Assembly: GCA_002435385.1 (NCBI GenBank)
Contig: DJMN01000004.1
Location: 61,845-125,844, forward strand
DNA: 64,000 bases
Direction: 5' to 3'
From: Patescibacteria group bacterium UBA6489
GTDB taxonomy: Bacteria; Patescibacteriota; Gracilibacteria; BD1-5; UBA6164
Positions 20,247 through 30,205 of the stretch are shown one piece after another. The notes beneath the pieces are model-generated. The model worked only from the letters and a program-made list of their open reading frames with translations. It was not told the DNA's origin and made no database searches. The first letter of the stretch is position 1. Each line of letters starts with the position of its first letter. The translations under genes and the position numbers were made by a program.

Positions 20247-21347
20247 CTATCAACCAAAAACTATTTTCTCCAGTTCCACAGAAAAATTCTCCAAACCAAA
20301 ATACTTAGCCCTTTCTTCACAAGCCCTTCTCATTTTTAAACATTTCTCAGGAGTCAAATAATCCATAGCCCTTATAATATCTTCAACCTTTCATCACTCT
20401 GGTATAAGATATCCCGTCTCCTTATGAATAACACTCTCCTTTATACCTCATTCATCAACTCCTAAAACAGGTTTTCAAGCAGCCATAGACTCAACAGGAA
20501 CCATTCAAAAATCTTCATCAACAGGTATACAAATTCCAGCAATAGATTTTCATACATAATCAGTAAAACCAACATTTCAAGGACAAGTAACAAATTTTAT
20601 ATTTGAAAACCCCTTTCAGATTTCAAAAATCTCTTCTTTTTGAGGATCATTTTCTCCATAAATTACTACCAACTTTTTATCAGGCATTTGAGTAAAAGCC
20701 TTTACTATATTATCTATCCTCTTTGCCCTTGATAATCTAGAAACACTTATATAATAATCTCCTTGCTCTATGAATTTAAACTTTTCTAAATCTACAGGTG
20801 GATAAAGTACCCTATCAGCATCCACTCACAAAAAACTTTTTATTCTAGCCTTAGTATTCTCAGAATTAGTTAAAATCAAATCCATCTTTTTTATATCACT
20901 CTCGTACATCTTTCTAAAAACATACGAAAGAAAAACAAAAGCAGGTCTCAAAATAAAAGGCATCTTACTCAAATAATATTCTTTTTGATCATATAAATAT
21001 CTAGGAGGAGTATGACAATAATATATTTTTTTAGTACCTTTCTTCACATTTCTAACTGCACTTATACAATCTCAACTAAATATCACAGTATCATAATCCT
21101 TCAAAAATCTTGTTTTAAATAAAAAAGCAAACTTTAGTTTTATATGTCTAAAACCCTTAGCAAATATTTCACTAGAAACAGGAATCAATTTTCATTCAAA
21201 TCACTCCTTTCTTAAATCAAAACTTCATTTACTAAAGAATCCAGAAGCAATATCTGACTTCAAAATTTTTCACATCATCAAAATAAGCCTTTCTCATCAT
21301 CATTTATATAAAAAAGTATCATGCAATATAATTGTTTTTTTAGACAT
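20247..21347 (-). CDS. glycosyltransferase family 4
   Basis: 366 aa, GT-B fold. N-terminal acceptor domain: TIILHDTFLYKGGGERLILM, DYDTVIFSGDCISAVRN and KIYYCHTPPRYLYDQKEYYL. C-terminal donor-binding domain: DRVLYPPVDLEKFKFIEQGD, YYISVSRLSRAKRIDNIVKA, KKLVVIYGENDPQ and the E-x7-E motif DEDFGMVPVESMAAGKPVLG near 275-295. It resembles mannosyltransferases that extend surface polysaccharides; donor and acceptor are unknown. No other glycan genes adjoin it. Confidence 0.86.
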
Positions 21348-21375
21348 AATTCTCATTAATTTAAAACATAAAATA

Positions 21376-21675
21376 TTATCTCTCTCTAAAAGAAAATTTA
21401 ATTCACAAATCTATGATATATCCAATAACAACAAAAAATAACAAATGAGCAATTAATGAATATAAAAAAGATAAAGTTGTCATTCCATAATAAAATGGAA
21501 GATGAAATAACATAAGTCAAATTAAAAAGAATGTTCATATATATCCTCCTCAACATTCAAACATTGAAAAAGTATAAAAATTACAACTCTCAGGAAATCA
21601 AACTAGATAATATACATAAAACGCAAAGTGAAATATCAAAAATAAAACTAGGTAAGTTAAAGGAAAAGTTTCCAC
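21376..21675 (-). CDS. small membrane protein, start uncertain
   Basis: Open frame of ~99 aa from a GTG at 21673-21675: TFPLTYLVLFLIFHFAFYVY, then FYTFSMFECGGGYIGTFFLI, GLMLFHLPFYYG and LSFLYSLIAHLLFFVVIGYI, about four hydrophobic helices, ending KFSFRER. Five TGA glycines support coding. No ATG exists upstream before an in-frame TAA at 21715; the first in-frame ATG would begin at MFECGG. Either GTG is used or a frameshift hides the true start. Confidence 0.45.
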
Positions 21676-21788
21676 ATTTTTTTCATAATAACAACTTAAT
21701 TCAAATAATAACTTTTACTCCAACATTATAAACAAAAAAAGAATTCCTTCAAATAATTCAAAGAAATTCTTATTTGATTTTCTATACA

Positions 21789-22403
21789 CTACTTTCAGTG
21801 AGTTATATTAATTATATCCCCCCCTTCCTCTGATATCGTTACCTCCATAACTCATCACACCATACCCTCTGGCAATGTTCCCGTAACAATCCAATTACCA
21901 TCTTTTAGAACAGCTTTTAACGGTCTCTGTTCATCTATAGACTTCTTTCAATAAAAATTAATTCATTCCTTTTCTGCAATCTCAATAGCCTCTTCCTCTG
22001 TTATTTTTTCTTCATAACATCTGCTCTCACATTCAAAAACTTCGTCAGGTTCTAATCCTTCGTTACATTCATTTACACAATCCTTACATTTTTTAAACAT
22101 TTCAGATTCCTCCAACTCACAACTTCAATTAACCTCGTTACAACTTACATACTGACGACAGTTATCTCATAATTTATACATCATATCACACATTTGAGGT
22201 CATCAAGACACACACTTCAAATCATCAAGACCATGACAACTCTCAATATGACAATTATTAGATTCCTGAACATTATTTCAGTTGTTATTATTATCAATAA
22301 TCACATTATCTAATTTATCAGATTGATAATAGTCAAGAAACCAAATCCCAGAAACAAACAAAAGAAAAACAATCAATACTACTACAACTGTACTATTTTT
22401 CAT
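21789..22403 (-). CDS. exported cysteine-rich protein
   Basis: 204 aa with a signal anchor (MKNSTVVVVLIVFLLFVSGI). Residues ~55-135 hold many cysteines in short spacing (NNCHIESCHG, DLKCVSGGPQMCDMM, GDNCRQYVSCNE, CKDCVNECNEG, FECESRCYEE). The C-terminal ~70 residues form a PepSY-like stretch (ITEEEAIEIAEKEGINFYG, then GNWIVTGTLPEGM). No enzyme motif. A periplasmic or surface role is inferred. Confidence 0.68.
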
Positions 22404-22597
22404 ACCCCCAAAATTAAGAAATAATAAAAAACAATAAAAACACTAACACATACTATACATTTTATAAAAAAGTCTAAACTTTTTCTAAAAACAAAAATTT
22501 GTCATTCCTACAAAAACAAGAATCTATAAAAACAACTGTCATTCTGAACTTACATCACAGGCATTCCCTATCGGTCATTCAGAATCTTTTCAATATA

Positions 22598-22668
22598 AAG
22601 TAACTGCTTTGCAGAAAATAGATTAGTAAGTACAGTTGGTTAACAGAAGATTTTAACCCTTTGTAATT
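22598..22668 (+). repeat. dispersed repeat family A (long form)
   Basis: gctttgcagaaaatagatta followed by cagttggttaacagaaga and ttttaaccctttgtaa; about 70 bases match 20140-20208. The remaining 22404-22597 stretch shows nothing else. Confidence 0.8.
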
Positions 22669-22683
22669 TTTTATTTTCAAATA

Positions 22684-23310
22684 CTAAACCACATCATACT
22701 CATCCCTCCATTCAAAGCCTCACTTTTCAAATTCTACTTTCAACCTCTTCTTCAATTCTTTCAAAAAACCTAACAACTCAGGAACCTTTTTAACATGCTT
22801 ATCTGGATAAATAGCTATATATTCATGATTATCATAAATCTCATATCCTGTCTCTTCAAACTGAACTGATGTTTCTAATTTATCCAAAGCTTTCATAAAT
22901 ATAGCTTCTTTTGTCTTTGCCTCATTGTATTCATTCCATAAATCAAAAATACTCTTTCATAAAGAATCTGGAAGAGTAGCCTGTATTTTTTTCATCGCTT
23001 CAATTTCTTGCCTTTCCTTTTCCTCTTTTGTAACCTCTCCATTAGCTACAAGAATAGCATCAATATCTCAAGTCAAAGCCTCAGCTAAATCATGAACCAA
23101 GGCTATCTTCATAACCCTATTTAAATCTAAATCTAATTTTAACTCCTCAGCAATCATAAAACTCATCAAAGCCAATCTCCAAGAATGCTCTGCGGTTGAT
23201 TCCTTTCTCCCAGAAGTAGTATGACAATACCTCAAAGTAGATTTTAACTTTTCAGCCTCTTGCAAAAAATTAAAAATTTTTTCTATGTTTTCCAAACTAT
23301 AATCTAACAC
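22684..23310 (-). CDS. HD-domain hydrolase (YfbR/HDDC2 5'-deoxynucleotidase type)
   Basis: 208 aa from GTG 23308. Metal-binding HD pattern: RYCHTTSGRKESTAEHSWRL, ALVHDLAEALTGDI, then GYEIYDNHEYIAIYPDKHVK. This matches the COG1896 family, which dephosphorylates deoxynucleoside 5'-monophosphates. The frame is open further upstream, but that part runs through the terminator hairpin at 23330, so the GTG start is preferred. Substrate not determined. Confidence 0.75.
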
Positions 23311-23317
23311 AATCAAA

Positions 23318-23359
23318 AAATATAAAAATAAAACTTCCTTTAAATTTAAAGGAAGTTTT
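23318..23359 (-). terminator. intrinsic terminator downstream of metK
   Basis: A perfect 30-base palindrome (AAAACTTCCTTT and its complement at 23330-23359) followed on the minus strand by a TTTT-rich tract. It lies between metK and the HD gene. Confidence 0.75.
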
Positions 23360-23436
23360 ATAAAAAGCAAATTTTAAAAACTAAATTCAATCAATACTTC
23401 AAAAAGTACTTATCAAACTTTTAACCTCAGTTCTAA

Positions 23437-23475
23437 TTCCCCTCCTTAACAAGGAGGGGAATGGAAGTGGTTCTA
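23437..23475 (+). repeat. dispersed palindromic repeat, family B
   Basis: ttcccctccttaacaagg plus aggggaatggaagtggttct; it abuts the metK stop codon on its far side. Confidence 0.75.
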
Positions 23476-24600
23476 CAACAACTTCTTAAAAACTTCAACA
23501 CTATCCAATTCCTCCCAACTTACATCATCTCTACCAAAATGTCCATAACTAGCAGTCTTTTGGAAAATTGGTTTTCTCAAATCAAGTTTTTCAATTATTC
23601 CCTTTGGAGACAAATCAAACTCATTATTTACTGTATCAATAATCTTTTCTAGATTGATTTTTTCGGTTCAAAAACAATCCACAAATACACTAACAGGCTT
23701 AGCAATTCATATAGCATAACCTATCTGTATTTCACATTTATCACAAATACCAGAAGCCACTATGTTTTTAGCTAAATACCTAGCTATATAAGCTCAACTC
23801 CTATCAACTTTTGAAGGATCTTTTCAAGAAAAAGCTCATCAACCATGCCTTCAAATACCACCATAGGTATCAACTATTATCTTTCTCCCTGTAACTCAAC
23901 AATCTCCTTTTGGACCTCATACCTGAAACTTACCAGTAGGATTTATATGTATAATAGTATCCTCATCTATTAAATCTCAAACAACCTCTTCTATAACCTC
24001 TTTTCTAATTCCCTTCTTCAACTCCTCTTGAGTAATATCTTTTATATGCTGATTAGAAATAATAACAGTATCAACTCTAACAGGTTTACCATCTTTATAC
24101 TCAACTGTAACCTGACTCTTCCCATCAGGAAGTAAATAATCAAGTATTCATTCTTTTCTAACTACTTCTAATCTCTTTGCTAATTTATGAGCTAAACTTA
24201 TAGGCAAAGGTAAATAATCCTCAGTCTCATTAGTTGCATAACCAAACATTATTCATTGATCTCAAGCTCATCAAGTATCAACCCCTTGAGCTATATCAGG
24301 AGACTGAGTATTTATAAGCAAATGAACTCAACAAGCACCTCAATCAAAATGACTATCACCTCAAACATATCAAATATCACAAATAGTTTTTCTAACTAAA
24401 TCTGTATAATTCACTTTCGCTTTTGTTGTTATCTCACCAGAAACTATAACAGTTCAAGTAGTAACCATAGTCTCACAAGCAACTCTAGAATATGGATCTT
24501 CTCTAAAACAAGCATCTAAAATAGCATCACTTATCTGATCACAAATCTTATCAGGATGCCCACTTGAAACAGATTCAGAAGTTATAAAACAAGTACTCAT
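23473..24600 (-). CDS. metK: S-adenosylmethionine synthetase
   Basis: 375 aa, the usual MetK length. Makes SAM from methionine and ATP. Signatures: SESVSSGHPDKICDQISDAI at 8-27, GAGDQGIMFGYA near 112, the GGGAFSGKDPSKVDRSGAYI loop near 255-275, and ARYLAKNIVASGI. Several invariant glycines are TGA. The SAM-I riboswitch with terminator upstream gives feedback by the product. Confidence 0.96.
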
Positions 24601-24737
24601 AATATCACTAATTAACAAATAAAAAATAAATTTAAAAATTCAGAACAGACATATAAGTCTATCACTACAGTTTTAATTTTTACCGTAGGGATGAACCTAT
24701 GTGTTCATCCTAAAATTTCCATATCAATCCCAAAATT

Positions 24738-24768
24738 CAAAAAAGGCTTTCTCGTTAAAGAGAAAGCC
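24738..24768 (-). terminator. riboswitch-controlled terminator of metK
   Basis: GGCTTTCTC, loop, GAGAAAGCC, then six T on the minus strand, 29 bases after the riboswitch aptamer. This is the expected expression platform for transcriptional OFF control by SAM. Confidence 0.82.
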
Positions 24769-24796
24769 ATATTTTATTTAAATTTTTATTTAATTT

Positions 24797-24904
24797 TATA
24801 TCTTTCCCTTTAAAAGGGTAGGAATTAGCACCTTTTGGAATCTTCCAATGGTTGCTGAGTTGATGTTATCGAGCCTACTCTCTCTCAACTACTCTTGATA
24901 TGTG
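24797..24904 (-). promoter_or_regulatory. SAM-I (S-box) riboswitch
   Basis: On the minus strand: ATATCAAGAG, the AGAGAGAGTAGGCTCGAT arm, ATCAACTCAGCAACC, then AAAAGGTGCTAATTCC and a closing GATAT that pairs with the 5' ATATC. These are the conserved S-box blocks in order (kink-turn side, core CAACC and GGTGCTAATTCC). It lies upstream of metK with a terminator between. Confidence 0.94.
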
Positions 24905-24912
24905 TAAGCATT

Positions 24913-24940
24913 ATTGTATACAAAAAAATATTTTTGCAAA
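24913..24940 (-). promoter_or_regulatory. promoter of the riboswitch-metK transcript
   Basis: Minus strand TTTGCA at 24940-24935, 16-base spacer, TACAAT at 24918-24913; transcription would start at the riboswitch 5' end. Confidence 0.65.
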
Positions 24941-25021
24941 TTTTTCTACTTTTTTTTACAATAAACAAAAAATATGATAAAGTTATATCATAATTTAGTT
25001 TACAATATAATTTTTATAAAA

Positions 25022-26547
25022 ATGGCAGAGATACAAGAAAATTTTGAATACCATGAACAATTAAAAGACCTGAACAGCCAACAAGAGAATTTGATACTGA
25101 ATGATTAGATTGAATGCATAATCAAATCAGAAGAAATGAAATTCAAGAAACAAGAAATAGTTATACAACAGAGATGAAAAAATTAGATAGAGAAATAAGA
25201 GTTCCGATTCATAAAAATTGAAGAGACATAATAAACAATGTACTAATAAACCAACTTCCTATTTCACAAAAAATTCAAGTTAAAGAAGCTCTTAAAAATT
25301 TTTATGATGATTTGAAAGATTTCTGTTCAGGTTGGTTTTTAGCAAATAGCAAAGAACCATCATATTCAGAAATGAAAACTAAAATATCATGAATTTTACA
25401 ATGAAACGAATTAAAAGGAGTTTTAGAAATGTTAGAAACAAATGAACCAATTTTAAGAAGAGTAATTGAACAACAAAGAGGGAAAATGGAAAAACTAAAA
25501 CAAGCTTATGATAGAAATGATGATGAACAATATACAGAGGCTTTAGATGAAGCATATATTACAATACCCCAGAACACTTATACTAGAGAAAATTATTCTA
25601 ATTATAAAGAAGGGGGAGTAATATTAGAAACTCAAAGAAACCAAGAAAATTTATTAAAAAAGGAAATGACAAATGAAATAGAATATATTTTAAGTGATAA
25701 ATATATTTCAAAAATAAATCAAAGATTAAGACAAACTATAACAGAAAATAAAAACATAAAAGAAGAATTTGATTTAATATATATAGAAGAAGAAAATAAA
25801 ATAGAAACAATTCTTGAAAAATATTCTAAAAAAGGAATTAGTAAGAAAAAAATAGAGGAGATTAGAATAATGACCAAAGCAATTTTTGGAGAATACATGG
25901 TTTGAATTTCGGAATCTATAAAAAATTGATTTATATCAGAAGAAGAAAGAAAAGAAAATAGAGATCGGATAATGAAAAATTTTAAATGGTATCGGAATAA
26001 ATTGCAACCAGATTATTCTAGAGTGGAAGTTAGAGATATAAAAAAAACTTATCGTCCTTTTAATGATTGAGACCCCATCCAAAGTCATACAAATAAGAAA
26101 GATATCCTTCAAAAAAAAACAAAAGAGCAAATGAACTTAGATATAGATAAACAAAAAGCAGTGGCAGAATGTGTAGATGAAACAATAGAAAATGTAAAAA
26201 AATATTCTTTTATTGAAAATCCTCAGAAAAGAAGACAAGTATTAGGCATATTGACAAACTTCCTAATTCAGATAAAAAAAGATAATCAAAATCCTTGATG
26301 ATACGATCCATCTATACAACAAAAATATATAGACAGATTACGTTTAGTATTATTAAAACATAGTGAAGAACATGATGACTATATAATAGTAAATGGTAAT
26401 CCTCGTAATCTTTGAGAAAACGATGTTGAAAATATTATTGATGGTTTAGCATCTGAAATAAAATATAACTTCCCAGAAAAACTTGAAAAAATTTCTGAAA
26501 TAAGATACTTAGAGGGAAAAGTTAATAATATTAGAAAATATCCCTAA
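25022..26547 (+). CDS. uncharacterised helical protein, apparent frameshift near the start
   Basis: About 508 aa if one T is added to the TTTT run at 25044-25047: MAEIQENF then GIPGTIKRPEQPTREFDTEG. Without it the ATG frame ends after 28 codons, whereas the other frame stays open for 500 codons with TGA glycines. The product is charged and helical (NEIQETRNSYTTEMKKLDRE, EEENKIETILEKYSKKGISK, NPQKRRQVLGILTNFLIQIK). No domain recognised. The TAA overlaps the TAG of the convergent apt gene (shared bases 26545-26546). Confidence 0.65.
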
Positions 26548-27050
26548 CACCTAACCAAAGAATTCACCTTATACTCCCCCAACCTCTCTCTCGCCCCCAA
26601 AAATCCTAACTCCACAACAAAATTAAGAGAATCAATCCTACCTCATAACTTCTCTATCAACTTTATAGAAGTACCTATAGTCCCTCAAGTAGCCAACACA
26701 TCATCTATCACAGCAACACTTTCTCAGTCTTTTATAGCATCAACATGTAAATCCATACCACTCTCTCAACGAGCAAGAGCAAAAGGCTCATTTATACATT
26801 CAAAAGGTAACTTTCAAGCCTTCCTAATTATAGCTAAAGGCTTCTCTAGTTTATAAGCAATAACAGAAGCAAACAAAAAACCTCTTGCATCAATTCAAAC
26901 AATTTTATCAACCCCTTCTAGTTCTTCTGATAATTTATCAACAGCATAAGCAAAAGCTTCTGAATTTCCCAGAATAGGAGTAATATCCTTATAAAGAACT
27001 CAATCATTAGGAAAATTAGGAACATCTCTTATAAATTTCTCCAAATTCAT
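26544..27050 (-). CDS. apt: adenine phosphoribosyltransferase
   Basis: 168 aa, normal Apt length. Salvages adenine to AMP with PRPP. Signatures: MNLEKFIRDVPNFPNDGVLY (N-terminus typical of Apt), KDITPILGN, IVGIDARGFLFASVIAYKLE, the PRPP-binding VIDDVLATGGTIGTSIKLIE near 115-135 and LNFVVELGFLGAR. A longer in-frame start exists 22 codons upstream but does not match the family. The stop overlaps the convergent gene's stop. Confidence 0.95.
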
Positions 27051-27131
27051 ACAACATCACGTCAAAAATAAAAGTTGCAAAATTTTTTTCGCACATAAAC
27101 TAACCAAAAAATCCATATTTGCAACAAAAAA

Positions 27132-27160
27132 TTTGCATTTTCCCCAATCTTCAATATTCT
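27132..27160 (+). promoter_or_regulatory. promoter of the ilvB leader
   Basis: TTGCAT at 27133-27138, 16-base spacer, TATTCT at 27155-27160; the leader ORF begins 31 bases downstream. Confidence 0.6.
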
Positions 27161-27191
27161 ATAGAACAATTAAGTTATAAACTTAGTAAAT

Positions 27192-27251
27192 ATGAAAAAT
27201 GTTTTTTCTTTAGTAATCCTGCTAGTCGTAATTCTGATTAACCAAATCTAG
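27192..27251 (+). CDS. ilvL: ilv leader peptide (19 aa, V/I/L-rich)
   Basis: MKNVFSLVILLVVILINQI followed by two consecutive TAG codons. Thirteen of its residues are Val, Ile or Leu, and the run is uninterrupted from Leu7 to Ile16 (LVILLVVILI). It sits between a promoter and a transcription terminator, 270 bases before ilvB: the classic arrangement in which ribosome stalling on scarce branched-chain aminoacyl-tRNAs relieves termination. Confidence 0.85.
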   Translation: MKNVFSLVILLVVILINQI

Positions 27252-27296
27252 TAGACTTTTTTGCTGAATAAAAAATATTCTTAATAAAATATATAA

Positions 27297-27335
27297 TAAA
27301 AAATCTTCTAGAATAAAAACTAGAAGATTTTTTAT
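27297..27335 (+). terminator. attenuator terminator of the ilvB operon
   Basis: AAATCTTCTAG, loop, CTAGAAGATTT and a T-run. The leader end carries TCTAGTAGA, able to compete for the same strand, as an antiterminator would. Confidence 0.82.
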
Positions 27336-27465
27336 TAAATATAATTCCCTAGATTTTTCCCTTTCCCAAAGGTAAGGTGAATTGCGAAGCAAGAGAGGAT
27401 GCCCTGGGGTAGAATACCCAAAATATAATGTATGGGTAGGAATTATAAAATATATAAAACTTACT

Positions 27466-27503
27466 ATCCCCTCTCCTCTAAGGAGAGGGCTAGGGTGAGG
27501 TAT
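27466..27503 (+). repeat. dispersed palindromic repeat, family B
   Basis: atcccctctcctctaagg with complementary agaggg, then gctagggtgaggtatt, 19 bases before ilvB, inside its transcript. Confidence 0.75.
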
Positions 27504-27521
27504 TTCTTAACCATAACTACC

Positions 27522-29210
27522 ATGATCTGAGCAGATATAATGATAGAAACTCTAAAAAAACACTGAGTGAAAACTATATTCGGATATCCAGGATGAGCCA
27601 ATATGATATTATACGACAGACTAAACCTATGTGATGATATAGAGCACATACTAGTTAGAAATGAACAAGCAGCAGCATTTGCAGCTCAAGGACATGCTAG
27701 AACAAAAAAGCAACTATGAGTATGTTTTGGAACAAGCTGACCATGAACATCAAACCTAATAACAGGTATAATGGATGCCTATATGGATTCAATACCTATC
27801 CTAATAGTTACATGACAAGTACCATACCCAGTAATGTGAACAGACGCATTTCAAGAACTTGATACAATCTGAACAACTATGAGTATAGTAAAACACAGTT
27901 TTGTGATAGATAATGTAAATAAAACAGAAGCCATTTTTGACGAAGCCATAAAAATAGCAACAACAGGTAGACCATGACCAGTACTTATTGATTTTCCAAA
28001 AGATATGAGTATGGCAAATTTCACAGAAAAAAAAGAACTAGAAAAACCACTATTCTATTCAAACATAGAAACACTATGAATAGCAGAAAAAGAAATATAT
28101 GATTTAACCAAAGCACTCGAAAAGGCTAAAAAACCAGTACTAATCATATGACAATGAATAAAATTTGCAGATGCAGAAGAACAGTTAAACGAATTTGCTA
28201 GAAAAATATGAATCCCTGTGGTATCTACACTACTAGCAAAATGAGTAATCAGAGAAGACTATGAAAACTACCTTTGAATGTGATGAATGCACTGATTCTA
28301 TCATGCAAATTTAGCTATGTACAATGCTGATTTAATCATAAACATATGATCCAGATTTGATGACAGACTAGTATGAACATACAAAAGCTTCACTGAAAAT
28401 GGGAAAAAAGTAATCCATGTAGATATAGATAAATGAGAACTAAACAAAGTAGTAAAAGCGGACATAGCAATACATGCAGACGGAAAAGAATTTTTAAACA
28501 AAATCCTAGAAAAAAAGCTAAAACCACTTGAAATAGATGAATGGAAGCAACAAATAAACACTTGGAAAACAGAAAAACCATTTGAAGAAAAAACAGACAT
28601 ATTCTCTACAAAAAATGCTTTAAACACAGTAAAACAACTAACAGAAAATAATCTGGATAGATTTATATTTACAACAGATGTATGACAACACCAAATGTGG
28701 TGTAGCCAAATACTAAAAGTATCATCAACAAAACACTGGCTAACATCAGGATGAGCATGAACTATGTGATTCTCTATCCCTACATCTATGTGAGCAGCAA
28801 TCTCAAATCCAGACAAAACAATTATAAATATTGTTTGAGACTGATGAGTACAAATGAATATCCAAGAACTACAAGTTCTAGCACATCACAACCTAAATAT
28901 AAAAATAATAATTATGAACAATAGTTATTTATGAATGGTAAGACAATGGCAAGACCTATTCCTAAATAAAAACTATGCAGCAACCCCTATGACTTCTCCA
29001 AAATACAAAGAACTAGCAGAAGCCTATAGAATGCCATGATATGAAGTCTATTCAGAAAAAGAACTAGAAGAAGTACTAGAAAAAGAGTTTGATAGAAAAT
29101 GACCTTGCGTCATTGAAGCAAAAATAGCAAAAGACGAAGACAATGTATTCCCAATGGTACCTCCATGACTAAACCTAGCACAAACTATAGTTAGTAAAGA
29201 AGATTTGTAG
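27522..29210 (+). CDS. ilvB: acetolactate synthase, catalytic subunit
   Basis: 562 aa. Condenses pyruvate (or 2-ketobutyrate) in the first step to Val, Leu and Ile. TPP-enzyme layout: VKTIFGYPGGANMILYDRL, the catalytic Glu in LVRNEQAAAFAAQGHAR, GVCFGTSGPGTSNLITG, FQELDTIGTTMSIVKHSF, PVLIDFPKD, central GSRFDDRLVG, and the TPP motif GDGGVQMNIQELQVLAHHNL with IMNNSYLGMVRQWQ. More than 40 glycines are TGA. Preceded by a leader-peptide attenuator and followed by the small subunit. Confidence 0.96.
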
Positions 29211-29230
29211 TCCTCACCCTAACCATAAAA

Positions 29231-29268
29231 AACCACCCTCTAACCCCCTCCTTGCTAAGGAGGGGGAA
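29231..29268 (-). repeat. dispersed palindromic repeat, family B (reverse)
   Basis: accaccctctaaccccctcc plus ttgctaaggaggggg: inverted copy of the element at 29664, so the DUF559 gene lies between two opposite copies. Confidence 0.8.
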
Positions 29269-29295
29269 TCATAAAAAAATTTGAATGAAAAAAAT

Positions 29296-29662
29296 ATGAC
29301 TACTATAAATAATCTAAATAGATTAAAAAGTACTAGAAAAATATTGAGAAATACTCCAACAGAAGCAGAGAAAGAATTATGGAAACACCTAAAAAAACTC
29401 ACAATTTATGTGATTAAAATTTAGAAGACAACATTCCATATGAAGATATATTTTAGATTTTTATTGTCCAAAAATAAAACTATGTATAGAATTAGATTGA
29501 GAAATACATTTAGAAACAAAAAAATATGATAATATCAGAACAAAATTTTTAAAAGCCACTTGAATAAAAGTTCTTAGATACACAAATAACCAAATTATGG
29601 AAGATATAAAAAATGTTTTGGAAAACATAAAACAAAATATAAACAAACAAACTATCAACTAA
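29296..29662 (+). pseudogene. DUF559 endonuclease-like protein, frameshifted
   Basis: First frame: MTTINNLNRLKSTRKILRNT and PTEAEKELWKHLKK. After a one-base shift near 29398-29402 it continues SQFMGLKFRRQHSIGRYILD, FYCPKIKLCIELDGEIHLET and KATGIKVLRYTNNQI. This is the complete DUF559 (Vsr-like restriction-endonuclease fold) signature with RRQHSIGRYILDFYCP and ELDGEIH. Joined length about 122 aa, normal for the family. Flanked by opposite family B repeats, it interrupts ilvB-ilvN and looks like an inserted unit. Confidence 0.72.
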
Positions 29663-29663
29663 A

Positions 29664-29701
29664 TTCCCCCTCCTTAGCAAGGAGGGGGCTAGGGGGTGGT
29701 C
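29664..29701 (+). repeat. dispersed palindromic repeat, family B
   Basis: ttccccctccttagcaagga with complementary ggggg, then ctagggggtggtct; 21 bases before ilvN. Confidence 0.85.
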
Positions 29702-29722
29702 TTATTTCCTAAAAATTATCCC

Positions 29723-30157
29723 ATGAAAAATAACACCTACTTTTATGTAACAGCAAACAACACAGTTTGAGTACTAAATAGAATAACATCTCTTCTTAGA
29801 AGAAGAAACTACAACATCTGAGAAATGGATCTTACATTTGATAATAACTGATATGCAACTATACTAATGTGGATAGACACATCAGAAATAGATGCTGAAC
29901 AAATAGCAAGCCAAATAGTAAAACTATATGATGTAAAAGATATAGAAATAGTAACAGACATGAGAAGAATAAAAAAGGTCTTCTATGTTTATTCTAAAGA
30001 CACAAACAACTTTAATAGCTTCAGTATAAAACCAGACAAAATAGCTCACATCCCAGACAACCTAGTCTGAATATACATTCTAGATTTTGAAGTATGAAAA
30101 AAATTTAACGAAGAACTAAAAAATAGCTGACTAAGATTTTTAGAAAAAGTGATTTAA
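29723..30157 (+). CDS. ilvN: acetolactate synthase, regulatory subunit
   Basis: 144 aa. An ACT domain at the N-terminus (YFYVTANNTVGVLNRITSLL, RRRNYNIGEMDLTFDNNGYA, ILMWIDTSEIDAEQIASQIV, KLYDVKDIEIV) is followed by a C-terminal half as in IlvN/IlvH. It binds valine and stimulates the large subunit. Somewhat shorter than the ~160 aa norm. Downstream of ilvB in the same direction. Confidence 0.9.
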
Positions 30158-30205
30158 GAAATTATTTTTAGATTACACTTAATATATAATTTAAACAACA
30201 AAGGA

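Noticed and set aside
28301..28816. Minus-strand 171-codon open frame
   Set aside because: Antisense to the conserved C-terminal half of ilvB; no start site or family similarity.
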